Positions 31,503 through 45,300 of a DNA stretch of 64,000 nucleotides are shown here, piece by piece. Source of the stretch: Patagioenas fasciata. Taxonomy: Eukaryota > Chordata > Aves > Columbiformes > Columbidae. The stretch covers positions 4,027,445 to 4,091,444 of the forward strand of contig NC_092541.1 of the NCBI RefSeq assembly GCF_037038585.1. The letters are read 5' to 3'. The notes beneath the pieces were generated by a model. That model saw only the letters and a program-made list of their open reading frames with translations. It searched no databases and was not told the DNA's origin. Numbering within the stretch: the first letter of the stretch is position 1; each line of letters begins with the position of its first letter. Made by a program: the position numbers and the translations under genes.

Positions 31503-34500
31503 ATGGCGGAGCTGCTGGAGTTCCGTGTGCCCGCGGGGAGGGACCGCACTCTGCTGGTCTGGGGGCTGGAGCCGGAGCCGGGCCTGGAGGTGAGGAGAAG
31601 CCTCGGGCTGGGCCTGGGGAGCGGGGCCCGGGACCCCCGCCCGGAGCCGGGGAACGGCGACCGGGATCCCCCGGGCTGGGGAGCCGGGACCTGGATCCCT
31701 ATGATCCCCCTCTGGAGCTGAGTCCCCAGCCCCCCATCTGTACTGATGGCTTCACCTGTGTGCTAATAACATATTTTTAACCCCCTCCCTTATTTTTGTT
31801 TATTATTTTAATGATTTTTTAGTTTGTCTCCGAGGCGTGCTGGGTGCAGCGCAACCCCGAGGGGTTTTGGGGGTGATTTCTGCCCTTGTGCCACAGCCGG
31901 TTTTATCATCCACACAACAAAAATACAAAGAGGCCAGGGCAAAGTGGAAGAGAAAAGAAAACCTGGTTTTAATGTTAATGTTTCACTGGAAACTTCGCCC
32001 ATGCAAAGCGGGATGGCAGAAAGGGAGATGCAGTTTAGGGTGAGGATAATGGCGGGGACAGAAAATCCCACATCTTTGCTCTCCTGGTGATGAGAAACTG
32101 GATGATAATGGAGATGAGACATCATCAGGGCCAGGTTGAGCTTATTCCGCTTCATCCAGGGCTTATTTCCATTAAACTGTACTAAAACCTTCCCTCGTTT
32201 TCTATGTGATTAGTTCCTGCGAGTAGTCCTCTCTCTGTCGCTCCTTCTCAACCGCTGGAACGCCCGCAGATGTATGAAAATAACCTTGTTTTTCTTTTGT
32301 TTTTTCCTCAGCATTCCCTGTTTTTGGCGTTTTCCAAGTTCGGGCCGCTGTACTCGGTGCGGGCACACAAGAACGCGGCCGTGGCCGGGCCTGGCTATTA
32401 CGCTGTTGTCAAGTTTTATTCCGCCGGAGATGCCGGCAGAGCCCAACGCGCCTGCAACGGGCAGAGGCTGTTCCAGAAATCTCCCCTGAAGGTGAGTGAA
32501 CAGCCCCAGGGAATCACGTTAAATAATTCTTTATGCTTCCCATGCAAAAAGTTTCCCAATGTGTGGCTGGGTGTTGCCACCATGGGGATATCCACAGTAT
32601 CACAGTATGTCAGGGGTTGGAAGGGACCTCAGAAGATCATCCAGTGCAATCCCCCCATGGAGCAGGAACACCCAGCTGAGGTTCCACAGGAAGGTGTCCA
32701 GGCGGGTTTGAATGTCTGCAGAGAAGGAGACTCCACAACCTCCCTGGGCAGCCTGGGCCAGGCTCTGACACCCTCACCAGGATTCTTCTCAAATTTAAGT
32801 GGAACCTCTTGTGTTCCAGCTTGATCCCATTACCCCTTGTCCTCTCATTGTTTGCCACCGAGAAGAGCCTGGCTCTATCCTCATGGCACTCACCTTTTAT
32901 ATACTTATAAACATTAATAAGGTCCCCTCTTAGCCTCCTCTTCTCCAAACTAAAGAGACCCAGCTCCCTCAGCCTTTCCTCACACGAGAGATGCTCCACT
33001 CCCTTAATCATCTTTGTTGCCCTGTACCACTTTGTCCCCCACACTGCTGGCTCCCAGGTGGCGTTTAAGCAGGGAAATGGCAGCATCGCTCCTCTGGAGT
33101 AATTTTCAGGGCGTAATCCTGGGTAAAAAATACTGAATGTATCTCAGAAGCCTCGCTAACCACAGTTCTTTCCTGAATAGGTTTGTGTTTGCACCAAGCA
33201 GAAGGGGTTTCAGCAACAAGTCCTTGCTCTCAACAGCAACAAGTGCCAGGACTTGGCCAACCACTACCTTGGCTTTAACGGCTGGTCCAGCCGCATCATC
33301 ACGGTGAGGGACGCTTTGTATTCGTCCGTCATCCTTCCCCTCATCCTCTTCTTAATTAGAGTGGTTGTTCGGGTAAGAACTGTCCTCAAATCAGCAAATA
33401 ATTGGCGGCTACAGGAGCTGCGTTTTGGACCACAAATTGGGGTATTTTGAAAGCGTGGGGAGAGATTTGCTATGGGTGAGGGCGCTGGCTTGGATTCAAT
33501 TAAAGCGGCACCAGGGCTTGACAGTAATTGTGTGTTGGAAGTGTCTGAGATGACCAAAATTCCCAGAGCATGGGGACTATGAGGTATTTTTAAAATAGGG
33601 TCAAAACAGTAAAACTCACTGCTCTACCTCCACTATCTGCTACTGCCTTGGAGTCACAGCTGTGTGGAAAAGGTCTGTGCAATACAGTGCACTTAAGTGG
33701 TCATGACATTCTCTCCCTATTGAATCAGAATTAATTGTCTGTGGTCTTCCCGACAGCTGCAGAACGTATCTGGCTTTGATGGTGAGAATGAGGAGCTGGG
33801 AGAGACATTGCAGAAGCGATCGGTGAAATACCTGTGTGCCGTGGAGGTGACGCTGCCCAACCATGGCATACACACCAGGGGAGTTGCTCTCAGCGAGGCC
33901 GACGTAGAAAATGGTGAAGGTGCATTTTGGATGCAGCTGGAGGTCTCTTGACGCTGGCGAATCTCGTGTTTGCACCGTTTGTGTGTCTGATAAAGGATTT
34001 AGCTTGGGGCAAGGATCCGTATGAGGCCTTGTGAGCTGCTGTGCAATGCAGCAAGGGATCCTCAGCGTGCCTCTTCCCTCCCTCCTTCACACCAGTATCG
34101 CTTTCCTACCCTCTGTTCTCTCCCTCTCACTTGCAGCATTGTTTATTCCCAACAGCAGCTGTTTTGGGTGCGAACACACCGTGTGATTTTCACGCTGTGT
34201 CTGTGGTGCCTGCGGGCTCAGCACTGCCCTGGCACAGCTGCAGATCGTGTGCTGCCCTGGGTTGGCACACAAAGCCCCCGTGAGGTGCTGCCAGCGACTC
34301 CAGAACACGAGCAGCGCTCTGATCGGATCCGTCAGGCTGCGGTTGGTTACGTTCTCAAGCGCGATGCAGCTGGTGTGATGAGATCCCACCTGCAGCTCTG
34401 GGTCCTCCGCACAGGACACACATGGAGCTGCTAGAGAGGGGCCAGAGGAGCCACAGGAATGAGCCGAGGCTGGAACAGCTCTGCTGGGAGGACAGACTGG

Positions 34501-37500
34501 GAGAGTTGGGGTGTTCAGATGAGAAGAGAAGCTCCAGGGAGACCTTAGTGCGGCCTTTCCAGAGTTAAAAGGTGCTGGTGAGAAAGATAGGGACAGACTT
34601 TTAAGCAGGGCCTGTTGTGATAGGACAAGGGGTGATGGTTTTAAACTAAAGGAGGGAGATTCAGGCTGGCCATGAGGAAGGAATTGTTGTCCCTGAGGGT
34701 GGTGAGAGCCTGGCCCAGGTTGGCCAGAGAGGTGGTGGATGAACCATCCCTGGAGACATCCCAGGCCAGGCTGGACGGTGCTCTGAGCAACCTGAGCTGG
34801 TGAAGATGTCCCTGCTCATGGCAGGGGTGGTACTGGGGGAGCTTTAATGTACCTTCCATCACAAACGATTCCATGATTCTATATGCAAAGTGTCATCTCA
34901 ATAACATGCTGCTTGCTGTGCTCAGATCCTCTGGAGTTTCTCACAGCCACAAGAAGAGTTCAGAAAATTGCAGCTGGGAGGGCTTTGTCTAACGCCTTTC
35001 AGAAGATATTCCTCGTAGTCTTAGGTAAGGCCTATTTTTGTATTAAATGTTGGGGTAACTATATAACTTCCATTATAATTGAACCTTTTTTGGGATTAAT
35101 TAAGGCTTGGCGGGCATCGAGCAAAATTAAACCTGTGTCGTGGTGTGTAATGATTAACAGAGTGGCTTCAGCTATGTGAGTGAAAGGAAAATCTGACAGC
35201 AGATCAGATATTTTTTTTTTATGATAAATAAGTCATTGAAACTCCAAATTCCACAAGTGTAAATGCTGGCAGGGAGAACTTTTTAACCCTCCTTGTGCAG
35301 CTGAACAGGGATCTGGGGACGTTCTGGTTCCAGGGGGAACGTGAGCTGAATCGCAGCACTTTGGAACCAGGACAGGAACATACAAGGACCAGGTGCCCTC
35401 ACTGTTGCGTCCAGTGTCGCATCTTTGGGGCTATTATCTCCTTTTATCCCATCTGGAGCTTAGGGTTGGTTTATTGTCAGTACACACAGTAGTAATTAAC
35501 TGTGTTGCTGGTTGGTTGTTCTGTTTCAGAGAATGGGAAAGTGGCCGTGGAGTATAATTCCACACAAGAGGAGCTCACAGACTCCTTAACAGAAGAGGAA
35601 CTGAAGGGGCTTGTGCAGGTAAAACCAGTGGATATTTAGCTTTGGCACAGGATCTAATGTCACATCGAGAGATCAGAGATCCAGCTTCTAACTGTTACAG
35701 CGTCTGACACCCTCCTTTTCTGCAGCAATTCATTACCTCGAGTGAAATCCCAGGAAGTACAGCGTGTTTCACAAAGATGGACCCAATTTGAAATCACTGT
35801 ATCAAACCACCTGTGAATTAAACTCTTACAGTCCATACAGCAGGTGGAGGGAACATTTATAAAAAGGTTACTAAGACTTGATGACTCATTAAACTGTTTG
35901 TAAACTTTTGTGTAGTTGTAACGTGTTTGGTCCATCTTTGAAACACGCTGTATTACGTCTGGGAATTGTACGGCACGCTAAGGTTTTAAAACTACTTTTT
36001 TGGGTATCTTTGTGCAGAAATGTATGTGTATTTTAGCACAGGGAAGTGAGCAGTTTGGGTACAGGACTGTTATGGTGCAGCTTGACAAGTGTGACAATGG
36101 CCAGGGCTGTTCTTTATAAAATCTGCAAGAGTGAAATCCCAGTAAAGTCAGAGCGGGTTAAAGAAAATGCGTTTTTAAATAAGTTCTTAAATAAATCGAA
36201 CTTCCTATCTAGAAATGCACCTCACAAACTTAACCTTACCCAGAGGGAATGGTTGTTAAAAGCTTTGGTGAAATCCCTACGGGTAATTGTGCGCTGAACA
36301 ACAATACACAGGTACAATAGTAAAACTTTGATCATCGTGTTCATTGAAACGAGTTTTGCATCCCAGCTTTTGCACGCAGGAGATGCTGAGCAGAGGATTT
36401 TCATCCCAGTTTGAAAGCGCTGCTGCTTACAGGGTTGATCACCCATCTGGTGGTATTCTGAGTGCATGATGCATCAGCGCTGCGCAGCATCCAGCTCCCG
36501 GAGGATCTGTGTAAGGAGCCTCATGACACGTTATTCCATGCGATGACACTGAGGCACCTGGTGTCCACGGGCAGATCTTCCTTTCTTACCAAAGAGCAAC
36601 AGTAAAGTAGGAGTATTTTGGTGTGTGAAGTAATTAATGCCCATCAGATTTATTTTTTTTTTTAGCAGCTGAGAAGTTGGAATTCCTGCTGTTTTGTTCT
36701 GTGTGTTTTCCTCTATACAGCCCCTTCTGTCTGACCTATTAGAGAGCAGTGTAGGGGAAAGGGACCTGGGGGTCCTGGGGACAGCAGGGTGACCATGAGC
36801 CAGCACTGGGCCCTTGTGGCCAGGAAGCCAATGGTACCTGGGGTGGGTTAGAAGGGGGTGGTCAGTAGGTCAGAGAGGTTCTCCTGCCCCTCTGCTCTGC
36901 CCTGGGGAGACCACACCTGGAATATTGTGTCCAGTTGTGGCCCCTCAGCTCCAGAAGGACAGGGAACTGCTGGAGAGAGTCCAGCGCAGCCACCAAGATG
37001 CTGAAGGGAGTGGAGCATCTCCCGTGTGAGGAAAGGCTGAGGGAGCTGGGGCTCTGGAGCTGGAGAAGAGGAGACTGAGGGGGGACTCATTCCTGGGGAT
37101 CAATATGGAAAGGGGCAGTGTCAGGAGGATGGAGCCAGGCTCTTCTGGGTGACAACCAGTGACAGGACAAGGGGCAATGGGTGCAAACTGGAACACAGGA
37201 GGTTCCACTTAAATCTGAGAAGAAACTTGTTCCTGGTGAGGGTGTCAGAGCCTGGCCCAGGCTGCCCAGGGAGGTTGTGGAGTCTCCTTCTCTGCAGACA
37301 TTCAAACCCGCCTGGACACCTTCCTGTGGAACCTCAGCTGGGTGTTCCTGCTCCATGGGGGGATTGCACTGGATGAGCTTTCCAGGTCCTTTCCAACCCC
37401 TCACATTCTGGGTTTCTGTGATTCTTTTAAACCTGACCTGGCATGCAATGACCACAAGAGAAGTGAGCAGCAAAGTCAAACAGAAAGCCTGCAGCTTCTC

Positions 37501-37948
37501 AAACCTCAGTTTCACCATGAGCTTCATCCCTCCCCTCCCCTACCATCCCACTTCCCTTGTGATGCTGCGTGGGAGGTACTTCCATGCTCTCTGTCCACGA
37601 GGCACCTTCCAGGCTGACGGGAGGAGGAACAGACAGGAATTCTGTGCTGGGAGGAGAGCTGCTGGGCGTTCTTTTGGTTCATTGCCTTGTGATGTCAGTC
37701 ACTCTTTCCAAAACAGAAAAGCTCCTGAGTTGGTAAATTCCAGGTCTCTTGTACGCGATAAAAATATCTTGTTTCCAGGTGCAGAGGCAAGAAGCTAAAA
37801 TATGTTGTAGAGAAAGAAGTTTACTCCTGATTTCTCTTCTCAGGTCAATGAATTGTCCTTGGAACAGTTTGACTTTGAAGAAGAAGAGGTTTTGTCTGAT
37901 CTCAGTTTTGATGACGAGCTCCCTAGCCGGGAGATGCCACCTAATTAG
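31503..37948 (+). CDS. RDM1: RAD52 motif-containing protein 1
   Basis: RNA-recognition-motif protein with a RAD52-like motif, linked to the DNA damage response in chicken cells. Seven exons, 31503-31589, 32312-32491, 33181-33303, 33757-33913, 34926-35024, 35530-35618 and 37844-37948, join to 279 codons plus TAG; human RDM1 is 284 aa. The N-terminus [10 protein letters not shown] with TLLVWGL matches the human start. The RRM follows ([17 protein letters not shown], then [12 protein letters not shown]). The RD motif has [20 protein letters not shown]. Later parts are FLCAVEV-like [26 protein letters not shown] and an acidic tail [18 protein letters not shown]. All junctions are GT-AG in phase. 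The exon at 33757 has two donors 6 nt apart (33914 or 33920), both in frame. The promoter is the GC minisatellite just upstream. Confidence 0.94.
32592..33065 (-). mobile_element. CR1 LINE, group C-like, longer copy
   Basis: Tail ACAGTATCACAGTATGTCAG; body extends to TGCTGGCTCCCAGGTGG. It lies in RDM1 intron 2, about 115 bp before the next exon. Confidence 0.9.
34425..34881 (+). mobile_element. CR1 LINE, group B, longer copy
   Basis: Mirror image of 13636-14095; tail CGATTCCATGATTCTAT ends 45 bp before an RDM1 exon. Confidence 0.9.
35619..37843 (+). other. Last RDM1 intron with CR1
   Basis: 2.2-kb GT-AG intron; about a third is the CR1 copy at 36735-37428. The rest shows nothing recognisable. 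Confidence 0.7.
36735..37428 (+). mobile_element. CR1 LINE, group C, about 690 bp
   Basis: From TATTAGAGAGCAGTGTAGGG through the reverse-transcriptase C-terminal region to the group C tail. Confidence 0.92.
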
Positions 37949-38520
37949 TTCAGCCCTATCTTCACGTCGTTTCCAAAAGTTCCGCGGTGTTTGATTAGCA
38001 ATGAAAACCCAACGCTGTGAAATGACATGTGCGTCATATCCAATGTTTTCTTTTTCTCCAAATACGTAGCAACAAAAGGAATGGGCAGTAAACCCGGTGT
38101 TACTAAAATTAAGCCCAAAAATGTATGCTGGTTTTGGAGAGGAAGTGTTTTCCTGTCAACTTATCCAGGTCAGCTATATATGGAAGCCAGCTTGGCTGCA
38201 CCATTATTATTCAGACAGCATAACAGATGCATATAAAACTTATAGAAGAATCAAAGGAATGAGCCATCCCTGCAAGAACCTACAGTTCAGGTTCGCTGTG
38301 ATGCGGAGGAGAAAACCGGAGACGGCGGATGAGCTGCTTTACCAGCAGGAGTAGCTGTGGTGCTGACTCAAAGTGAGATTTATTTTAAAAGAAATAAGCT
38401 TAAGTCTTGTAAGAATGTGTTGTGCCGCATGGGTTCAACATCAGCGACAAGTAGTTGGGATGTCACGATGTAAAGCAAACATTCTTTTTAACAGTTTTAT
38501 TAAATTAAGTAAGATTTTGT
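37949..38520 (+). other. RDM1: RDM1 3' UTR (inferred)
   Basis: ATTAAA at 38499-38504 followed by a GTGTGGTG stretch is the best poly(A) signal after the TAG. No AATAAA is seen before it. The end is inferred. Confidence 0.5.
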
Positions 38521-39384
38521 AACTCTTGTGTGGTGAATGAATCTCAGAGGCAGCACAAGCAATGGGAAAGGGCATCGGGCTCCCCAGATCATGGCGGTAT
38601 GGGGTGGGGGGCAAATGCTTATTTGATAATGAAGCCCTGCTCAGAATTTTTGACCTCCGTCTTTGGAAAAAAAGGTGATTGAAAAATGGGAGAGCTCAAG
38701 GAGGAGCCACAGGAATGATTTGAGATTCCTTGTGAAATGAGAGGAACGTGGGCTGTTTAATTTAAGAAAAAAGAGACAAAAGGGGGTGATTTGCTCCAGC
38801 AGAAGATGCCTGATGCTGGGTGAGTTTTTTAACTTGGAAGGTGAAAGTGAAACAAGGTCCAGTGGCTGGACACTGAATTTAGAGAAAAGGAAGTGGGAAG
38901 CAAGATGCTGCGTTTCACAAGGGGGATGGTGCAGGGAGGGAGCGTCCACCCGTGGGTGCGGTAAACCCTCTACCGCAGTCTCCAGAGCCCCAGCTCCCTC
39001 AGCCTTTCCTCACACGGGAGATGCTCCACTCCCTTCAGCATCTTGGTGGCTGCGCTGGACTCTCTCCAGCAGTTCCCTGTCCTTCTGGAGCTGAGGGGCC
39101 ACAACTGGACACAATATTCCAGGTGTGGTCTCCCCAGGGCAGAGCAGAGGGGCAGGAGAACCTCTCTGACCTACTGACCACCCCCTTCTAACCCACCCCA
39201 GGTACCATTGGCTTCCTGGCCACAAGGGCCCAGTGCTGGCTCATGGTCACCCTGCTGTCCCCAGGTCTCTTTCCTCTGCTCTAACAGGTCACCAAAGCCC
39301 CAGATCTCGCTCCCCGCTGTGCTGAGGCCTCTGCCGGGGCCTGCAGTTCCCCCGTTGCCCAGCGACCCCCGGCCCTGCTCCGCC
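38521..39384. other. RDM1-LRRC37 intergenic stretch
   Basis: Holds a CR1 body fragment at 38980-39287. The last 100 bp before the LRRC37 ATG is GC-rich (CCCGTTGCCC, CCCCGGCCC) and is the likely promoter or 5' UTR. No TATA box is seen. Confidence 0.55.
38980..39287 (-). mobile_element. CR1 LINE body fragment lacking the tail
   Basis: Matches the 5' half of 36735-37428 in reverse; no tail. It lies about 100 bp upstream of the LRRC37 ATG. Confidence 0.88.
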
Positions 39385-42300
39385 ATGGGGCCGCCCCGGC
39401 CGGGCCGCCCGCTCCTGCTGCTGCTGCTGGTGACCGTCCCCTGCCCGGGGCAGCCCGGGGGACCCTGCCCGCTCCCCTGTCGCTGCCACCAGCGCCTGCT
39501 GGACTGCAGCCATGCCGCCCTGGCCCGCGTGCCCCCGGCCACCCGCCGCCAGGCCCTCTTGGTCCTGTGAGTGCTGCCATGTTCCGCCTCAACAGACCCC
39601 TCCATCTTCCCCCCTTGGCTTTTTATCCCTGGAAACCCCTCCTAGGACACCCGAGTGGTGAAGCCAGGCTGGCCACACTGTTGTATCTTGTTGCATTTCC
39701 ACCTCGGCAGCCAAATCTGCAGGGAGATGGGTTCTCCTGTGGGGTGACTGCGTCAGTCATTTCTTTGCAGAGATTTCACTGGCAACTCCATTTCTTCCAT
39801 TGAAAAACAAGTGTGGAGGGAATACCCGTGGGCTGAGTACTTGTAAGTATCCTTCAGATTTTAAATGTGAGTAGTTCAGTGTTTGCTTGCAACCCTTTTT
39901 GTGTGGTTTTTGAGACGGGTATGAAGAGCACGGGTACTCACACAAACCATTTCCACCTGTATTCACAGCTGAGCTGCTCAGCAAGGACGGTCATGAATCC
40001 TTGGGGCTTCCTGGGTGGAAAGTGCCCCCATCTGTGTCCCTTCCACCCCCCGGGACCATCCCTGTGCCTATTTAATCAATCAGGCTTCAATTAACTTCAG
40101 CAAGTGCCTGCTCCTGCAACAAGTGTAGAATCATTTCAGTTGGAAGAGACCCTCAGGACCATCAAGTCCAACCATAACCCAACTCCAGCACTAATCCATG
40201 TCCCTGAGAACCTTGTCTAAACGCCTTTTAAACCCCTTCAGGGATGGTGACTCCACTGCTGCCCTGGGCAGCCTGTTCCAAGTAGTGACGTTCTCTACTC
40301 AAAGAGGTGTTTTAGTAAAGCTACCGCGGGATATTTTCCCCTGAAAATCCCTCTTTCCCCTGCTGTACGAGTAAATGTCTGTTTGTCTCACTGCAGAGTC
40401 CTCCAGGACAACGATCTGCGGGCGGTGAAGCGGCGTTCGCTGGAGGGTCTGCTCCTGCTGAAGCACCTGTAGGTACCATCCCCTGCCCACCATTTTCAGA
40501 CTCCTGCTGCTCACCCTCCCCTTTCATGTAAATTTGCTTTATTCCTCCTCATTTTCAGGCTCCAGCCCGAGCAGAGTGTCTTGCTACAGCAATAGCCCCT
40601 GGAGGGATGATTCCCATACAGGCACAGCGCAGCTTTCATTTCCCCAATTCACACTGCGAGGAGGAGGCTGCTGCCCTTTCCCACAGATATTAGATGACTT
40701 TTAGTCAACTCCAAGCTACCAGTGACCTCCCACACCCTGGGAGATTGGTTCTATTTAGTTGAGGACTGATATTTTCGGAGTTAGAACCACCTAGAACAAG
40801 GCAATTGTTGTGGTGGAGGCAGAGCCCCAGATTACTGATCACTCTTGAAATCCTGGCCATGCTGAGGTTGGGAGGTCTCTGCTTCAACCTCCAGCTCCGA
40901 GCAGAGCAAACCTTAAAGCTAGCACAGTTATTTTTATGTTTTTAAATTAAAAATCAATGAGGTTGTTCAGAGCCATACCCAGCTGAGTCCTCCCTCTTCC
41001 TGGGGGAGAAACAAACGTGCATCTTTGTCCACGCAATGTCACAGGGCCCAAGTGCTTGCTGCAATTTCACAACACTGGAAGGGAGCAGAAGAGCATGAGG
41101 GTGTTTTTCTCCTTGTTTTTCACATATTTTGGGGTTTCCTGTGCGGTGCAGGCAAAGGAAGTGTGAAACAAGAACAGCAAAACCTTGCCGTGTTCTCTGT
41201 CCTCTCCTTGGCCACTGTCATGGTTTCTTTTCTTATCTTAAAGACTAAGGGGTAGAAATAAATCCCACCGTGGAGGCTCAGAGCTTTAGATTTACCTGAG
41301 CCCCTGAGGAGACACAAGTACAGTCATTTCTCAACACAAACCTCAAGTCAAAGGTGAAAATACCACTTGTGTGAAAAAGCTGACGGCCCTGGCTTAGAAC
41401 TGGCTCGTGAGGGTCACGTTTTGGGTCCCGTTCCTCTGTTATTAGCACAGCCGAAATGAGGACAGCGAGCTGTGTCCCAAAACATATTTGTACATCATTG
41501 CAAGTGTCTCAGCTCCATCACCATCTGCATTTGTAGCGTTATTTATTGAACTTGCATTTTTCCTGCAAAAAGGGAGGGTTTGTATTTTCTAGTACTTGAG
41601 CTGGCTTGAAAAGAGCCAAGTCCAGCATGGTCTTGGCCTTTCTGTGATGAGCCAGCCCTAAGGCTGCTTTAAGCTGGAGAATGGTGGAAAACAGCGTAGT
41701 GGCAGCGCTGGAGCCCGCTGCCCACAGTAGGAACCTCGTGCATCCATCTCCTCTAATTTCAGATGCCTAATAATTGCCCAGGATTCAGCTAATTGGTTGG
41801 GCTCTCTTATTTTCCATGGGGAGGAACAAGCACTTCCCATTTACCCCAATGATCTTGGGAACCCATCTGAGAAGGGGATGAATCACTCCCCAGACATATT
41901 TCTCTCATTCTTTGCTGCAGAACAAGCCCGGGTGGCTCATTCAGCGAACATTTTGATTTCTAAACCTCAGCCAGGTGAATCCTGTATCAACCGAGTGTCT
42001 ACAGAACTGTGTGGGAAAGTGCCATTTAGGTTCCACCTCCCTTGTGCCCCTTCCAGGCTTCCACGATCTTAATTTTACATCTTTAATAGAGTCCCTTTAA
42101 CATAGTATTTTCACCAAACATAGTCCAGGAGGGAGGGATTAGGAGAATAATACCTTTATCATCACACGTGTGCTTACCAACCCATCCTTAAGCTCTCAAA
42201 CAAGAGGCACCGCTCAGGTTTTTCTGGCTGAATTCACCTATCAAGGGGAAAATCAAGCCCTAAAGTAATTCTGGTGTGATCAGAAAAATCACCGAGATGA

Positions 42301-45300
42301 AAGCCGGCTCGGTCGGGAGGGTTATCACAGGTTACACACCACTGCAAGCTAATAGCAGATATAAACACGGCGTGAAATCAGAGCCGTGTAACATATATGC
42401 TGCCAGTGTCAAAGCAAATGAGCGTAAACACGACAGTGCAAGCGTCATTAACATTTCGTGTTCTAATTTTAACAGGGATCTATCCTGCAACAAAATCCTG
42501 GTGATTGAGGAACGTGCTTTTGAGCCACTTCCTTTTTTGCAGCTTATGTGAGTTATTAAAGTTTCTTTCTAGTGCCTTTAGAAGTCTGTTTGCATTTATA
42601 ACCCCCCCCTTTTATCTTTTAGCCCTAGAAAATGTTCCTGTTATTTTTAGGACAATGACTAAATTTCTCCTGCGAAAAGACCGATCAATGCAGATGGTGG
42701 GGTGACCCGCAACAGGATGAGAGATCACGGCGCGGTTGTCCAAACCATAATAGAAGCCGTTTCTTCAAGCCTTGTTGTACCCCAGAGCAGAAATAGATTA
42801 AGCACATGTGCACTTCATTTCCTCTCCTTGACAAGTTAAAAAAAAAGAGAGAAAACAGCGGTTTCCTCCCTACTTTACCTTGGATTTGCATATTTCCGAC
42901 AAATCAATACGGCTTTGCTCCGGCTTCCTGTAGGACAGAGCTGATTCATTTATGCGATTTTTCTTGTTTTTCCCCAGAAACCTGGGTGGGAATCTCATCA
43001 CGCAGATCCGGAACGGCACTTTCCAGGCATGGCACGGGATGCGGTTCTTACGGAAGCTGTAAGTGCGGCGAGGTCTAAGGGCAGATCGGTCAGAGCGGGG
43101 TGATGCAGGTGGGATGTGACGCAGATTTCTAGGCAAAAACTTCATTTTTTATATTTGAATTAAAGGGACTCAAAAGCATCCACAAAAAGGAAACTTTGTT
43201 CTTTTGGGGTCTAAGAAAACATGGCTTAATCCGTAGTCAGTTCTATCCAGGGATGAGATCACCGTTTCCATCTGGACCTGAAATAATCACAGAATCCCAG
43301 AACGTCAGGGGTTGAAGGGCCCTGGAAAGCTCATCCAGTGCAATCCCCCCATGGAGCAGGAACACCCAGCTGAGGTTCCACAGGAAGGGGTCCAGGCGGG
43401 TTTGAATGTCTGCACAGAAGGAGACTCCACAACCTCCCTGGGCAGCCTGGGCCAGGCTCTGACACCCTCACCAGGAACAAGTTTCTTCTCAGATTTAAGT
43501 GGAACCTCCTGTGTTCCAGTTTGCACCCATTGCCCCTTGTCCTGTCACTGGTTGTCACCCAGAAGAGCCTGGCTCCATCCTCCTGACACTGCCCCTTTCC
43601 ATATCGATCCCCAGACATGAGTCCCCCCTCAGTCTCCTCTTCTCCAGCTCCAGAGCCCCAGCTCCCTCAGCCTTTCCTCACACGGGAGATGCTCCACTCC
43701 CTTCAGCATCTTGGTGGCTGCGCTGGACTCTCTGCAGCAGTTCCCTGTCCTTCTGGAGCTGAGGGGCCACAACTGGACACAATATTCCAGGGGTGGTCTC
43801 CCCAGGGCAGAGCAGAGGGGCAGGAGAACCTCTCTGACCTACTGACCACCCCCTTCTAACCCACCCCAGGTACCATTGACCTTCCTGGCCACAAGGGCCC
43901 AGTGCTGGCTCATGGTCACCCTGCTGTCCCCAGGTCCCTTTCCCCTACACTGCTCTCTAGTGTTAATAAGTGTTAAGCCAGGGCATTTTGCCCACCAAGG
44001 GTTTATATACATAAGGGAAAGCCGACAGTCTCCCTCTTCTCCTGAAAAGTGCAATACTTCTCACGTTATACACCAAATAAGGTGACAGAATAAATGATAA
44101 ATGACAATTCCCATAGGACTAGGCCACGGCTTTGCCTGCCTGGATGCAGTAATAGAGTAAAAGTCTATAGACAGTGGAAATGTAAGAAAATACAGAAAAT
44201 AAGACGCCAACATAACCACAAAGCAGAGGGAAGCAAAGAGAAGGCGTGAGTTGAGGAGGAAAGCGAGAAATGTTGTGTTTTCCCCAAAAAGCACTTCTGG
44301 GCTTTTGCTCTTTTTAGCTGGAGATAATCAGGACCTGCTGGGTTTTGTGCACTGGCCCATCAGCAGCTGTTCCTGCCTCCAGCCTTCATCCCAAGCGCTT
44401 CCTCACGCCTGTAGAACGCGCCAATGTTTTTATCTTCGGGCTGAAATTTCCGATGTTTGTTCTCCACTTGAAAGGAAATTCATCTGGGGAGGTTTGAGCA
44501 AAAATCGTTCAGCCCAATCCACATCTGCTGTCTGTAAAAGCGTGCTGGGTCCTTACCGGCCACAAACCTCTTTACACCATTCATAGAGCAGAGACGAGCC
44601 TGGAAAGGGGGATTTCAGCAACATTCCATGTCAGCTCCAACAGGCGCAACTCGATTTGGGCCTCTCTGATGTTCAAAAGGTAGAAATGTGAAACCTGGCC
44701 AAGAGGAAAAACCCGCTCACAGAAACACTTTGCAGTGATCTGGTAGGAATTCACTTTGATTTAGCTGTGTTTACACAATTCAAGAACCACTGGGGATTTT
44801 TTAATTCTACAGCAAGTGTTTTAACCATCTCCCGTTTCTCCAGTGCCTGTTGCATAGGGCCGGTTGATCTCGGCTTTCCAAACTCATGGGTCTATAGAAA
44901 AGAACATGTGAACAGGCCATCCCCATATGTCCTCCCTGTCACCCACTTCCAGTGATGTGGTGTTTTCTTCTATCAGGATCCTCAGCCAAAACCCGCTGTC
45001 CATTATTGCTGACACATCGTTCTTCAAGCTGCCTTCAGTCAAATACCTGTAAGTATTGACACTTATTTTACCAGGTTAACATTGATCTTTGTCTCTCGAG
45101 TGCCCCGCTGTGCGGAAAGCAGAGATCCAGTAGCAAACCTCACTCTTCTCCCAGCTTTTTTATGCTGGAGACACGAATAACCCAGCAAAGGATGAGCAAT
45201 TCTGGTGGGTCCCCAGCTGCAAAGCAACCAAGGAAGTGGGACATAAACTTTAAAAAGTCAGAGGCCATCCCGGCTTTTTGCAGAGATCTCCCTGCTTGCA

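Noticed and set aside
29586-31780. Several overlapping + and - frames rich in Gly/Leu/Asp or Pro/Gln/Ser
   Set aside because: Products of the G-rich and GC-rich tandem repeats. The only real coding start here is the RDM1 ATG at 31503.
40559-40600. Possible further leucine-rich repeat exon of LRRC37
   Set aside because: In the required phase it runs into a stop within about 12 codons.
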